Assembly: GCF_000814475.1 (NCBI RefSeq)
Contig: NZ_JSVC01000021.1
Location: 1 to 64,000 of the forward strand
Direction of reading: 5' to 3'
DNA: 64,000 nucleotides
Source: Flavihumibacter solisilvae
Lineage (GTDB): Bacteria; Bacteroidota; Bacteroidia; Chitinophagales; Chitinophagaceae
The notes below the pieces were generated by a model. That model saw only the letters and a list, made by a program, of their open reading frames with translations. It did not search any database and was not told where the DNA came from. Shown here piece after piece: positions 17,701 through 25,619 of the stretch. Both the position numbers and the translations under genes were made by a program. Numbering within the stretch: the stretch's first letter is position 1; the number at the start of each line of letters is the position of its first letter.

Positions 17701-19398
17701 TTATGCCTTTGACCGCCGGAAGAACAATAACGTTGCATGGATCATTAAAGCGATCAGGACCAGGACGAGGGCGCCAATGGCATTGAGCCATAAAAACCCG
17801 ATTTTGGATTTCCAGAAAAGCAGTATCACAATGGCTTCAGTGATAATAGCACTCCAGAATACAGGTCCTGCCCCTACCTTTTTCAGGAAGAAGGCCACCA
17901 GGAAAATTCCCAGGATCACGCCATAAAAAAGTGACCCCAGAACGTTTACAGCCTCAATAAGGCTTCCCATATTGTTGGCAAACTGTGCAACCACAATACA
18001 GAATATGCCCCAGGCAAATGTGTACCATTTGGATAAACGATATTCTTCGAGTGGTGAATCCGGAGGCCGCGCATATTGCTGGTGGATATCGCACATGGTG
18101 GACGAGGCCAGCGAATTGAGCGCAGCTGCAATGCTTCCCCAGGCAGCCAGAAATATTACGGCGATCAAAAGTCCGACCAATCCTTTCGGCAGGTGATCGA
18201 CTACGAACCGGAGGAAAACATAATTGGTATCATTGATATCCGCAGCCGGTACCGCACTCCTGAGAGTAGATTTGTATTCAGTCCGGGTTTCTTCCATGGA
18301 ACGCTGGTTGGCAGAAAGTGAATCCAGTAATTGCGTATTCGTTTGCTGGTCAACGTAAGCCCTTACCATTTTTGCCTGTTCGCCGGCTTTCTGCTGGTAC
18401 CGCACCTCGATTTCGTCCAGTTTCCGGTGAGCTACCGAATCGGCAACCGTGCCGGAAACTGCCTGGTTAAAAAACACAGGCGAAGGATTAAACTGGTAAT
18501 AGGTAAAAACAAGTACGCCGACCAGCAGGATAAAGAACTGCATCGGAACTTTCACAAGGCCGTTCATCAACAGCCCGAGCTTGCTTTCCGATTCACTCTT
18601 CGCAGTGAGGTATCTTCCCACCTGGCTTTGATCTGCACCGAAATATGAGAGGGCAAGGAAAAAACCACCTATCAGTCCGCTCCAGATATTATACCTGTCG
18701 GTCCAGTCGAACCCCTCCCCATTGGTTCCGGTTGTAATCACATTAAGCCTGCCCATCTTTCCGCTGACTTTCAGGGCGTCGATAAATCCTACACCTTCTG
18801 GCAGCAGGTGTACCATCATGTAGGCGGCGATGAACATGCCGGTGAAAATGATGAGCAGCTGCAGTTGTTGTGTGTATGCAACTGCCTTGGCCCCGCCTGT
18901 TACCGTGTAAATGATGAGAAGTCCACCCATGAAGATGTTCGTCCAGTAAATATTCCAGCCCAGCAATGAAGAAAGGATTATCGAGGGCGCGTAGATACTG
19001 ATACCTGTTGACAATCCGCGGGAAAGCAGGAACAGCAGGGAGGTAAACGTCCTTGTCCTTTTGTCAAATCTTTGCTCCAGGTATTCGTAGGCTGTGTAGA
19101 CTTGCAGCTTGTGGAAGATCGGCACGAAGAAGACGCAGATAACGATCATGGCCAGCGGAAGTCCAAAGTAATATTGGACAAACCGCATCCCGTCGGTAAA
19201 TGCCTGTCCGGGTGCCGAAAGGAATGTAATTGCACTGGCCTGTGTTCCCATTATGCTCAGGAGCACAAGGTACCAGGGCATGGTGCGGTCGCTTAGGAAA
19301 TAGCCATCCAGGTTTTTACTTGCATTGCTTCTATAGAGACCATAGGCAATGATTCCCGCAAGTGTGACAATTAAGACAATCCAGTCTGCTGTGCTCAT
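17701..19398 (-). CDS. Sodium:solute symporter (SSS family)
   Basis: The product is about 565 aa with some 13 to 14 membrane helices. It carries SSS hallmarks: SDRTMPWYLVLLSIMGTQASAITFLSAPGQAF at the first two core helices and GGAKAVAYTQQLQ further on. A long soluble insert (about 345-400) interrupts the later helices. It couples sodium entry to uptake of an unidentified solute. ATG 19398 was chosen because it overlaps the stop of the preceding 39-aa gene in an ATGA arrangement; an upstream in-frame start at 19479 would run through that gene. Confidence 0.88.
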   Translation of the reverse strand: MSTADWIVLIVTLAGIIAYGLYRSNASKNLDGYFLSDRTMPWYLVLLSIMGTQASAITFLSAPGQAFTDGMRFVQYYFGLPLAMIVICVFFVPIFHKLQVYTAYEYLEQRFDKRTRTFTSLLFLLSRGLSTGISIYAPSIILSSLLGWNIYWTNIFMGGLLIIYTVTGGAKAVAYTQQLQLLIIFTGMFIAAYMMVHLLPEGVGFIDALKVSGKMGRLNVITTGTNGEGFDWTDRYNIWSGLIGGFFLALSYFGADQSQVGRYLTAKSESESKLGLLMNGLVKVPMQFFILLVGVLVFTYYQFNPSPVFFNQAVSGTVADSVAHRKLDEIEVRYQQKAGEQAKMVRAYVDQQTNTQLLDSLSANQRSMEETRTEYKSTLRSAVPAADINDTNYVFLRFVVDHLPKGLVGLLIAVIFLAAWGSIAAALNSLASSTMCDIHQQYARPPDSPLEEYRLSKWYTFAWGIFCIVVAQFANNMGSLIEAVNVLGSLFYGVILGIFLVAFFLKKVGAGPVFWSAIITEAIVILLFWKSKIGFLWLNAIGALVLVLIALMIHATLLFFRRSKA

Positions 19399-19514
19399 GA
19401 GAAATATTGGGTGAAGAAATGAAACCCAATAATCTGGAGCACCAGGAAAAGCATCACCAGTATATACCAGTGCCGCCATGATCTGAATACAGGAATATCA
19501 TCTCCGGATCTCAT
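19395..19514 (-). CDS. 39-aa single-span membrane peptide coupled to the symporter
   Basis: A 39-codon frame begins at ATG 19514 and ends at TGA 19395-19397. The stop overlaps the symporter ATG by four bases (ATGA). The peptide has a polar N terminus with FRSWRHWY, one hydrophobic helix (about 17-31) and a short aromatic tail FHFFTQYFS. Position, coupling and composition suggest a small accessory subunit of the SSS transporter, by analogy with other small partners of this family. It is too short for routine gene calling. Function is inferred only. Confidence 0.65.
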   Translation of the reverse strand: MRSGDDIPVFRSWRHWYILVMLFLVLQIIGFHFFTQYFS

Positions 19515-19539
19515 TGCAATCGTAATTTATATTGTGAAA

Positions 19540-19704
19540 TTATTTGTTCCTTCTGCCTGAAATCATCCCTGCTGCGAGGAGTCCGAGGCCCAGGCCTATA
19601 ATGAGTCCAATGTGTACCCGTTTGATGAACATCCCGATCACCAGTCCGAGTACGAGGCAAACCACGATACCTATATCTCTCCTGCCCTGATTTTGAGTAG
19701 CCAT
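19540..19704 (-). CDS. 54-aa two-helix membrane protein
   Basis: A 54-codon frame starts at ATG 19704, 16 bp after the PIG-L stop. It has a polar N terminus (MATQNQGRRD) and two glycine- and leucine-rich hydrophobic segments (about 11-27 and 31-48) separated by KRVH. The C-terminal tail is basic (GRRNK). I do not recognise a family. Its placement between the deacetylase and the symporter, with short gaps on both sides, supports a real gene in the operon. Confidence 0.6.
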   Translation of the reverse strand: MATQNQGRRDIGIVVCLVLGLVIGMFIKRVHIGLIIGLGLGLLAAGMISGRRNK

Positions 19705-19720
19705 TTAACCTGCTTTCTTT

Positions 19721-22228
19721 TTAAAACGCTTTCTTTTTGTTTAAAGCAATGAGGTTAGCCATTAACCTGTAAGCACCCGGCACACCGGCAGGTAACTGCC
19801 GGAAAAATACCAGTCCCGTATAGACGAAGCTTCCCTTTCCATACTTAGTTACGATCAGGCTTCCCAGGTCAGCCTGCTCACCCGGGTCGCTCATACTGAA
19901 TACAGTTTCATACTTGCTATCCCAACTTGCAGCATGGTAAATGCTTCGCTCCTGCACCCAGCCTTCAAAATCCTTCGCTGTTATTTTGTTCGGGAAATTC
20001 AGGATGGTATGGCTAGGATTGGTTATGTTAACTATTGCTTTTTCATCGGTGATCCTGGTACGGGAAATATTAAACGGGTACGGGCCGATTTTTGCCTTTA
20101 CCGGTCCGATCTGGCTCGAAGTATTATATTGAACGATCAGGTTCCCGCCACCGGCGATATAACGCATCAGCTTGTCGTAATAATTATTGAGCGACTCCTT
20201 CACATTATATGCCCTAACCCCGGTAATGATGGCATCATAACGCGAAAGATCGGCCGAAGCCAGCGCCTGGTCATCAAGTATTTCCACCATATAGCCCATT
20301 TGCTTCAAAGCATCGAGAACTCCGTCACCCGAGCCCGGGATATAACCGATAAACTTACCCTCCGTGATGATTTCTTCATGGATAACCTTGATGCTGTTCG
20401 GAGTAAAATAATGCACCGAAGGAATATGATCATACTGGATGAGCTTCATCGCATTATTGTATCGGACGCTCTTGTGCGTATCGGGGAGTTCAATCCATGG
20501 ATAGATCCTTTCCGGTTTTTCCTTTGCAAACAATGAGTCATAGGAAATGGTAAATGCCTGCTGGATGTACCGGTTTTGCGGAAGCACCTGCGGAAGATTC
20601 TTTTCCTTCGGCTTAACACTGTTTAAATATTCGAGCCGGATACTTCCCCTGGCCGTATCACGATTTGCGTATGGCTTGTAGCTGACCTGGAAATACTGCG
20701 GATGTTTCGGTTTAAGGTTTGCCAGCAAAACAGGTGGCACTGCTCCTACTACAATTGGCGGTACTGTGATGACCGGCTGGTAGATCTCGCCTTTGACCGG
20801 GTCTGTATATTTATATTTCAACGGAAGATCTTCCGCGAAATGGAACTTTCCGATACTGTAAGTTATTTTGATCGAGTTTACCGGGTTCTGTGCGTAACCA
20901 ATCAGTAACCTGGTATTCACATTGAAGCTGCCGGTATCCATCTGCTCCCTCAGCCAGTAGGGCTGGTCCGTTGAAAAGTCCTGCCGCACCACCTGTTTGA
21001 TCACGGCCTGGTACAATTGGTTATAGGTAGTAGACGGTGTAAGCTGGAACATGGTGTCAGCCATATTAACCCTTACATTGCTCACCTGCACATTGCTGCG
21101 GTTTACGAGATTGAAGGTAACCTGCAATGAATCTCCGGTAACAGCCATCTGCTGGTTGGCCACAGCCTCGAAGTATAGCCCTGTGGCTGCTTTAACCAGG
21201 TCGTTGATCTCTTTTACCTTTTGTTGTCTCCAGTAATCGTCCGTGACTTTTTCGCTGATTTGCTCCCGTAGCTGAAGAAGAGCCGGAACTATCGCGGAAG
21301 GATTGACTGGCTGGAAAGCACTCACCAGGGAATCAATCTTTTTATCGATTTCCGGCATTGAGATTCTTGCCCAGGTAGTAGCCTGGCCTTCCATCAGGTC
21401 GCCTGGAACTGCGGTGCTGTCAAGCGGCGTGAAATATTCGTATGCTGATCCCCGTTGGCGGGGAACGCCAAAGCCCTGGCTTTTGTGCTGGCTGCGACTT
21501 TCTGCTGCCACTTCTCCGTAGCTCCTGCCAAGCAGCGGGTTATATCCGCCAACATCAAGTTTGTACTGGCTTTCGCTTTGGGTGTTGAGTCCACCGAAAT
21601 TGAAGGTATTCCACATGATGCGCTTCACTTTCCATGGCTGAACATACGCGAGCTGGTCGGCAAACTTTGCGGGATCAGCAGCTGCCCTCACTGCTTCAAT
21701 TGCGAGCACTGCAGATGCAGAGTGATGGCCGTGGCCTGCACGATTGTCGGGCGGAAACCTGGTTATGATCACGTCGGGCCTGAATTTACGGATGACCCAA
21801 ACTACATCGCTAAGGATCTTTTCTTTATTCCATACCCGTAAGGCCTCGTCGGTGGACTTTGAAAATCCGAAATCAAAGGCCCTGCTGAAGAATTGTTCTG
21901 CGCCGTCAATCCGACGGGCTGCCAACAGTTCCTGTGTCCGGATCAACCCCAGTGAAACTCCCTGTTCATCTCCAATAAGATTCTGACCACCATCGCCCCT
22001 TGTAAGTGAAAGGTAACCGGTGCGGTATTTCCGGTCCTTTGCGAGGTAAGCAAGCAGCCTTGTGTTTTCATCATCGGGATGTGCGGCCACATACAAGACG
22101 GCGCCCAACACTTTCAGCTTTTGCAAGCCAACCAGGATATCGGCTGAAGATTGAACCTGCGGAGATTGCGCAGTTGCGGTGATCCGCCCTGCCAGGAATA
22201 TGGCTGTAACTATTAACCATTTTTTCAT
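19721..22228 (-). CDS. PIG-L/LmbE family deacetylase, secreted
   Basis: The product is about 835 aa with a signal peptide (about 1-20). The N-terminal PIG-L domain carries the zinc motif AHPDDE, then LTRGDGGQN and a HGHHSAS segment later in the domain. PIG-L enzymes remove N-acetyl groups from amino sugars. A long C-terminal part of about 500 residues looks beta-rich, followed by a glutamine-amidotransferase-like fold (YDAIITGVRAYN). ATG 22228 gives a clean signal peptide; the frame opens seven codons earlier. It lies 10 bp after the M14 gene, implying co-transcription and related roles in processing an exported glycopeptide. Confidence 0.88.
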   Translation of the reverse strand: MKKWLIVTAIFLAGRITATAQSPQVQSSADILVGLQKLKVLGAVLYVAAHPDDENTRLLAYLAKDRKYRTGYLSLTRGDGGQNLIGDEQGVSLGLIRTQELLAARRIDGAEQFFSRAFDFGFSKSTDEALRVWNKEKILSDVVWVIRKFRPDVIITRFPPDNRAGHGHHSASAVLAIEAVRAAADPAKFADQLAYVQPWKVKRIMWNTFNFGGLNTQSESQYKLDVGGYNPLLGRSYGEVAAESRSQHKSQGFGVPRQRGSAYEYFTPLDSTAVPGDLMEGQATTWARISMPEIDKKIDSLVSAFQPVNPSAIVPALLQLREQISEKVTDDYWRQQKVKEINDLVKAATGLYFEAVANQQMAVTGDSLQVTFNLVNRSNVQVSNVRVNMADTMFQLTPSTTYNQLYQAVIKQVVRQDFSTDQPYWLREQMDTGSFNVNTRLLIGYAQNPVNSIKITYSIGKFHFAEDLPLKYKYTDPVKGEIYQPVITVPPIVVGAVPPVLLANLKPKHPQYFQVSYKPYANRDTARGSIRLEYLNSVKPKEKNLPQVLPQNRYIQQAFTISYDSLFAKEKPERIYPWIELPDTHKSVRYNNAMKLIQYDHIPSVHYFTPNSIKVIHEEIITEGKFIGYIPGSGDGVLDALKQMGYMVEILDDQALASADLSRYDAIITGVRAYNVKESLNNYYDKLMRYIAGGGNLIVQYNTSSQIGPVKAKIGPYPFNISRTRITDEKAIVNITNPSHTILNFPNKITAKDFEGWVQERSIYHAASWDSKYETVFSMSDPGEQADLGSLIVTKYGKGSFVYTGLVFFRQLPAGVPGAYRLMANLIALNKKKAF

Positions 22229-22238
22229 TAGTGAAACT

Positions 22239-24761
22239 TTACTGTCCAACTAAAAATACTGCATTGCACAAAAGTAACTTTCCGTTTTCCCAGAAACTGC
22301 GGAAAACCGGGTTATCGCCAAGATATACTACCTGGCCGCGTCCGATTTCCTGCACACCCATGAGCATACCATCTTTCAGTTTATCTTTCAGGCGGCTGCC
22401 GGTGAATCCACTGATATAATTGTCTTTTTTAATAACTCCGACATTCCAACCGTTTTCTTTTATGAACTCATAGATGTTTGTGTCCTGCTTGAGTGTGTAA
22501 TAAAACTCGGGGAACCCGAAACCCAGTGGATGCGTGTTATCAAGTTCCACCCGGAAGATAGATCCGGGCATGCTTGTCATGAGCCAATCGCGTTCGCGGT
22601 TCTCATACTTGCGGAGTAAAGCGTAATCCACCTTCTTCGCTTCGTCTTTATCATCGTCTTTCTTATCGTCGTCCTTTTGCTTTATTCCCCAGTCGGCCTT
22701 GGCCATCTGGGCTACAGCGCTTTCGATTGAAATGATCTTTCCTCCCCTTCGAACCCAGCTCTTCAACTCTTCATTTGTTTCTTTCTTTCCGAAGAAGTCA
22801 TAATAACCGTCGGGCAGGATAAGCACAGTATATGAATTCATTCCCTCGTTCAGGAAATCGGCCGCACTCATTATTGTAATGGGATAACCAAGCTGCTGAT
22901 CGAAGAAATGCCAGATCTCTCCCATGCCGAGGGACGAGATATTTTCCCCTGCAAGCATGGCTACCTTCGGCGCGTTGATCGTGCGCACCCGATCAGAGCC
23001 GAAATCGAATCCCTTATCGACAAAACCCGAGGTGATCGGGTAAACTTTTGTGCCTGTATTTTTTGCGGCTTCTTCAAGAACCTGTTGTACGGGCTTTGAT
23101 GCATTGGATGCTTTCGTAATCAGCAGGGTTCCCTTTTCAAAACTTTCCGTTCCACTGTTGAATGGCTGTTCAGCATACCGTACCCGAATTCCTTTCTGCA
23201 ACATTGAAGACAACAGGCGGGCGCTGTTGAGTCCATCCCATTTTATTGCATAGGCATAAGCATTGGCCATTGCTGCCTGCGATGCCGTTTGGGCAGGAGG
23301 CGTTTTTGATGTACCGGTAATATATTGCTGTACCCCATAAGTTTTTAGTCCATATGCAAACGGAACGGCCCAGGCAGTGATGTCATAAGTTGCCGAGTCG
23401 CTGAGTTGAGAAGTCCTTTCAAACAGCACCTTAATCAGGTTTCCTTTTGGCTGGTTGATATTGATAACGATATCACCCTGAGTTGTAGAGAAGGATTCCT
23501 GCTTCCCGGTGAAATAGTTCAATCCTTTAAGGGAAGCGGTATTTGCGTACGACCAGTCGATGTCATTCCTGTCGAGCAGTTCCTGCAGCCTGGTCATGCG
23601 GTCCGTGCTGTCGTTCCTGACAACCCATGATTTGAACTCACCCGGCGGATGGTTGATCACATTGTTGAAATAACTCCGGAATTCACGTACAACGCGGGAG
23701 GCGTTAAGCGAAGTAATCTCGACTGTGCTGATGCCAGTGGTGAAATGATGCAGGGCACGTTCGCGGAGCGTGAGGGTATCACCGTCTTCATTAATGATGC
23801 CGAGCCCGGCGCGGATTCCTCCCTGTTCATAGGTCATACCAATCGAACCATTGTATGTCGGATAGGTATCCCCGTAAGACGGATAGAAAAGGTCAAACCT
23901 TTCCTTGGTGAAATACAGCCAGCCATTCTGGTCGAAGTATTTTGCGTGGTTCTTCCCGATCATGATCTGGAAGTCACGCTGCCATTTACTGATTACCTCG
24001 TGGAAAGGTTCCGCGGCAGGCGCGAAGTAATAGGGCTCATTGAAACCTTGTTCATGAAAGTCGACATGAACCTGTGGCAGCCATTGGTTGTATTTCTTCA
24101 CCCTTGACCTGCTTTCGACCTGCGATTGCCAGGCCCAGTCACGGTTTAGATCAAAATTATAGTGATTGCTCCTGCCACCGGGCCAGGGTTCGCGGTGCTC
24201 ACGCGCAAGTGGCTGTGGATTTACATTTTTGCCGATCATGGTCGTGTACCAGTTTACATAACGGTCACGCCCATCCGGGTTCAGGCAGGGATCGATTAGT
24301 ACTACCGTATTCTTCAGCCATTCCTTTGCGCGCTGACCTGATGGATTAACCAGTTCGAACAGCGTCATCATTGCCGCTTCCGAAGAAGATGTTTCATTGC
24401 CGTGAACGTTGTAGCTGAGCCATACTATTGCAGGTGCATTCTCGTTCGGCGCCATTTTATCCTTGGCCGAGTTTGCGAGACGGAGGTTATTCAACCGGAT
24501 CTGTTCAATCGAGGCAAGGTTTTCCGCAGATGCGATTGTCGCGAGGAGAAGAGGCCTGCCTTCCGTTGATTCGCCATATTGCTCCACCTTCACCTGGTTT
24601 GGCACCTGTTGAGCAACATGCTGAAAATATTGTACGATCCTGTAATGGGGGGTATACCGTGTTCCCACTTCGTAGCCCAGGAACTGTTCAGGGGATTGCA
24701 GTTGTGCCATTGCCGAAACTGAGACAATAGCTGATCCAAGCAACAATAGAAATCGTTTCAT
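22239..24761 (-). CDS. M14 family zinc carboxypeptidase, secreted
   Basis: The 840-aa product has a signal peptide (about 1-19, ending AMA-Q). The M14 catalytic domain shows the zinc-binding NVHGNETSSSE (HxxE), PCLNPDGRDRYV, NFDLNRDW and a later HVDFHEQG. The C-terminal half resembles glutamine-amidotransferase-like folds and includes an Asp/Lys-rich loop. M14 enzymes trim C-terminal residues or peptidoglycan peptides; the substrate here is unknown. It is the first gene of the six-gene operon. Its upstream region contains the inverted pair of REP-like palindromes. Confidence 0.9.
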   Translation of the reverse strand: MKRFLLLLGSAIVSVSAMAQLQSPEQFLGYEVGTRYTPHYRIVQYFQHVAQQVPNQVKVEQYGESTEGRPLLLATIASAENLASIEQIRLNNLRLANSAKDKMAPNENAPAIVWLSYNVHGNETSSSEAAMMTLFELVNPSGQRAKEWLKNTVVLIDPCLNPDGRDRYVNWYTTMIGKNVNPQPLAREHREPWPGGRSNHYNFDLNRDWAWQSQVESRSRVKKYNQWLPQVHVDFHEQGFNEPYYFAPAAEPFHEVISKWQRDFQIMIGKNHAKYFDQNGWLYFTKERFDLFYPSYGDTYPTYNGSIGMTYEQGGIRAGLGIINEDGDTLTLRERALHHFTTGISTVEITSLNASRVVREFRSYFNNVINHPPGEFKSWVVRNDSTDRMTRLQELLDRNDIDWSYANTASLKGLNYFTGKQESFSTTQGDIVININQPKGNLIKVLFERTSQLSDSATYDITAWAVPFAYGLKTYGVQQYITGTSKTPPAQTASQAAMANAYAYAIKWDGLNSARLLSSMLQKGIRVRYAEQPFNSGTESFEKGTLLITKASNASKPVQQVLEEAAKNTGTKVYPITSGFVDKGFDFGSDRVRTINAPKVAMLAGENISSLGMGEIWHFFDQQLGYPITIMSAADFLNEGMNSYTVLILPDGYYDFFGKKETNEELKSWVRRGGKIISIESAVAQMAKADWGIKQKDDDKKDDDKDEAKKVDYALLRKYENRERDWLMTSMPGSIFRVELDNTHPLGFGFPEFYYTLKQDTNIYEFIKENGWNVGVIKKDNYISGFTGSRLKDKLKDGMLMGVQEIGRGQVVYLGDNPVFRSFWENGKLLLCNAVFLVGQ

Positions 24762-24805
24762 CGACGGTTTATTTTTAAAAAAGAAGTTGTGAAGCTAAGG
24801 AATTA

Positions 24806-24833
24806 ACCCGTCGGGTGCCACCCGACGGGTGGC
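24806..24833. repeat. REP-like inverted palindrome pair upstream of the RAYT gene
   Basis: ACCCGTCGGGT (24806-24816) and ACCCGACGGGT (24820-24830) are reverse complements of each other, separated by GCC. The second copy extends to a perfect 8-bp stem, GCCACCCG-A-CGGGTGGC (24817-24833). This inverted arrangement resembles paired REPs (BIMEs). It lies between the divergent starts of the M14 operon and the transposase gene. Confidence 0.9.
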
Positions 24834-24924
24834 GAACAATTGTTAACATCTGTTGAAAAACGGGAAGAAAATCGGGTTATTAAACGCTGGCAGGGGCAAC
24901 CGAAGATTGCAACTTTTGTCAAAA

Positions 24925-25500
24925 ATGGGTACCAAGTTTGCTAAAATCGTTCCAGGTCACTTCTTTCACATCTGCAACAGGGCAGTAGGCAGTGAGCCTT
25001 TGTTCCTGCTTCCCGCAGACTATTATTCCTTCCTTGACCGGATTGGGAAGTTTGTTATTCCCGCTGCAGAACTGCATGCGTATTGCCTAATGTCCAATCA
25101 CTATCATCTCCTGGTGAGAGTCAGGGATGAGGTTAAGCCTGAATTTTTCATTAGCCAGATGAATCGATTACAAAGTACATATGCCAAAAAATTCAATTTC
25201 ATCAATGAAAGAATTGGTGGCCTGTTTATGCGGCCATTCAAACGGGTCATGATTGAAACAGAGGCTCACCTCATTACAACCTTCTGGTATATTCATCGAA
25301 ACCCTCTTCACCACTTAATCACGAGTGACTGGGAAAGTTGGCCATACTCATCATATAGTCATTACCTGAGGGAAGAACCAGGCATATTGACTACAAATTT
25401 CTTTAAAGATCTTTTCGGCGGCGCTGAACAGATCAGGCAGCATCATCGTCTTCAGGCCGACTATTACTGGCGCGAGCACAGATCACTTACACTTGAATAA
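24925..25500 (+). CDS. REP-associated tyrosine transposase (RAYT, Y1_Tnp / IS200-like fold)
   Basis: The product is about 191 aa. An N-terminal GHFFHICNRAVGSEPLF matches the RAYT start. The HUH metal site is in LMSNHYHLLV (H59, H61). A likely catalytic tyrosine is Y86 in RLQSTYAKKFN, followed by GGLFMRPFKR and YIHRNP. RAYTs are domesticated single-strand transposases that cut and join REP palindromes and do not move as ordinary IS elements. The frame opens upstream at a TTG (24853), but ATG 24925 begins the family domain. Palindromic repeats of one type flank the gene on both sides. Confidence 0.9.
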   Translation: MGTKFAKIVPGHFFHICNRAVGSEPLFLLPADYYSFLDRIGKFVIPAAELHAYCLMSNHYHLLVRVRDEVKPEFFISQMNRLQSTYAKKFNFINERIGGLFMRPFKRVMIETEAHLITTFWYIHRNPLHHLITSDWESWPYSSYSHYLREEPGILTTNFFKDLFGGAEQIRQHHRLQADYYWREHRSLTLE

Positions 25501-25542
25501 TAAACTCCGTTTTCCGCATTTTGGGTGTATTAACCTTTTTTT

Positions 25543-25581
25543 ACCCGACGGGTGAGACCCGACGGGTGAGACCCGACGGGT
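25543..25581. repeat. REP-like triple palindrome downstream of the RAYT gene
   Basis: Three copies of ACCCGACGGGT (25543-25553, 25557-25567, 25571-25581) are joined by GAG for a 14-bp period, the same as the array at the window start except for the linker triplet. They end 38 bp before the ggt start codon. Confidence 0.9.
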
Positions 25582-25619
25582 TAATAAAAGCATTATTTTT
25601 ATCCCTTAACATCCGTTAG

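Noticed and set aside
24853-24924. TTG start for a longer RAYT protein
   Set aside because: The 24 added residues are not part of the family domain, and an ATG at 24925 begins just before the conserved text.
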